DNA of 64,000 nt from Bacteroidales bacterium (lineage in GTDB: Bacteria; Bacteroidota; Bacteroidia; Bacteroidales; UBA932). Shown here piece after piece: positions 63,996 to 64,000 of this stretch. Made by a program: the position numbers and the translations under genes. A model generated the notes under the pieces. That model saw only the letters and a program-made list of their open reading frames with translations, made no database searches and was not told the DNA's origin. How positions within the stretch are numbered: position 1 is the stretch's first letter; each line of letters begins with the position of its first letter. The stretch covers positions 21,481 through 85,480 of the forward strand of contig JAQVBQ010000006.1 of NCBI GenBank assembly GCA_028690215.1, given 5' to 3'.

Positions 63996-64000
63996 CGAAA

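Noticed and set aside
1..64000. CRISPR array, tRNA or rRNA genes
   Set aside because: No evenly spaced direct repeats and no recognisable tRNA or rRNA sequence were seen on either strand.

Overview
The window looks like a chromosomal stretch of a Bacteroidota bacterium, most likely order Bacteroidales. The evidence is lineage-typical families (GldH, DUF4403, DUF3667, BACON and fimbrillin-like lipoproteins, a sigma factor next to an anti-sigma/beta-barrel fusion), Bacteroidota promoters (TTTG, 19-21 bp, TAnnTTTG), and the purH-mreBCD-mrdA-rodA order. No rRNA, tRNA, CRISPR array, phage module or transposase gene was found, and no species is assigned.

Layout. 1-2681: truncated M16 zinc peptidase (minus). 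2821-9037: tight plus-strand run of a TPR protein, U32 RNA-hydroxylation-type protein, holB, a PSP1/RicT-like protein, gldH and trmB. 9018-15115: small membrane protein, coiled-coil protein, hemW, a solitary sdhC, pyrH, frr and a DUF4403 lipoprotein. 15135-25296: minus-strand block with a secreted repeat protein, GtrA, a lipoprotein, a FabH-like synthase, an acetyltransferase, DUF3667, aspA, and a glycosylation pair (DPM1-like GT2-GtrA fusion plus TMTC-like GT-C/TPR protein). 25387-29597: SGNH hydrolase, 60-aa membrane protein, Ig-like lipoprotein, anti-sigma/beta-barrel fusion, ECF sigma factor and a VOC protein.

29598-35784 is the most accessory part. It holds a secreted protein, a large MG2/plug-type protein and an AAA/DUF4143 ATPase, embedded among structured repeats. 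From 35785 on are housekeeping and envelope genes: pgk, an RlmI-like methyltransferase, lgt, smpB, miaA, cstA, SGNH and M28 hydrolases, and a YbdG-like channel. A surface operon follows (BACON lipoprotein, fimbrillin-like lipoprotein, M6 metalloprotease; 46781-51572), then gcvP, a carboxyltransferase with a biotin carrier, and the cell-shape operon purH-mreB-mreC-mreD-mrdA-rodA (minus).

The most unusual signal is a family of four structured repeats (29670-29985, 30968-31100, 35368-35682, 51688-51818). Two copies are short (about 130 bp) and two long (about 315 bp). The long ones carry an extra, nearly identical 175-180 bp self-complementary core in the loop of the short form. Stem positions show paired substitutions between copies. 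The long copies are inverted around the accessory genes, and one short copy sits inside a GC-rich outer inverted repeat. A separate 134-bp element with 21-bp inverted ends overlaps the end of the gene at 30107. Other points of interest are terminators placed inside neighbouring coding sequences, an orphan sdhC, the glycosylation pair and the surface-protease operon.
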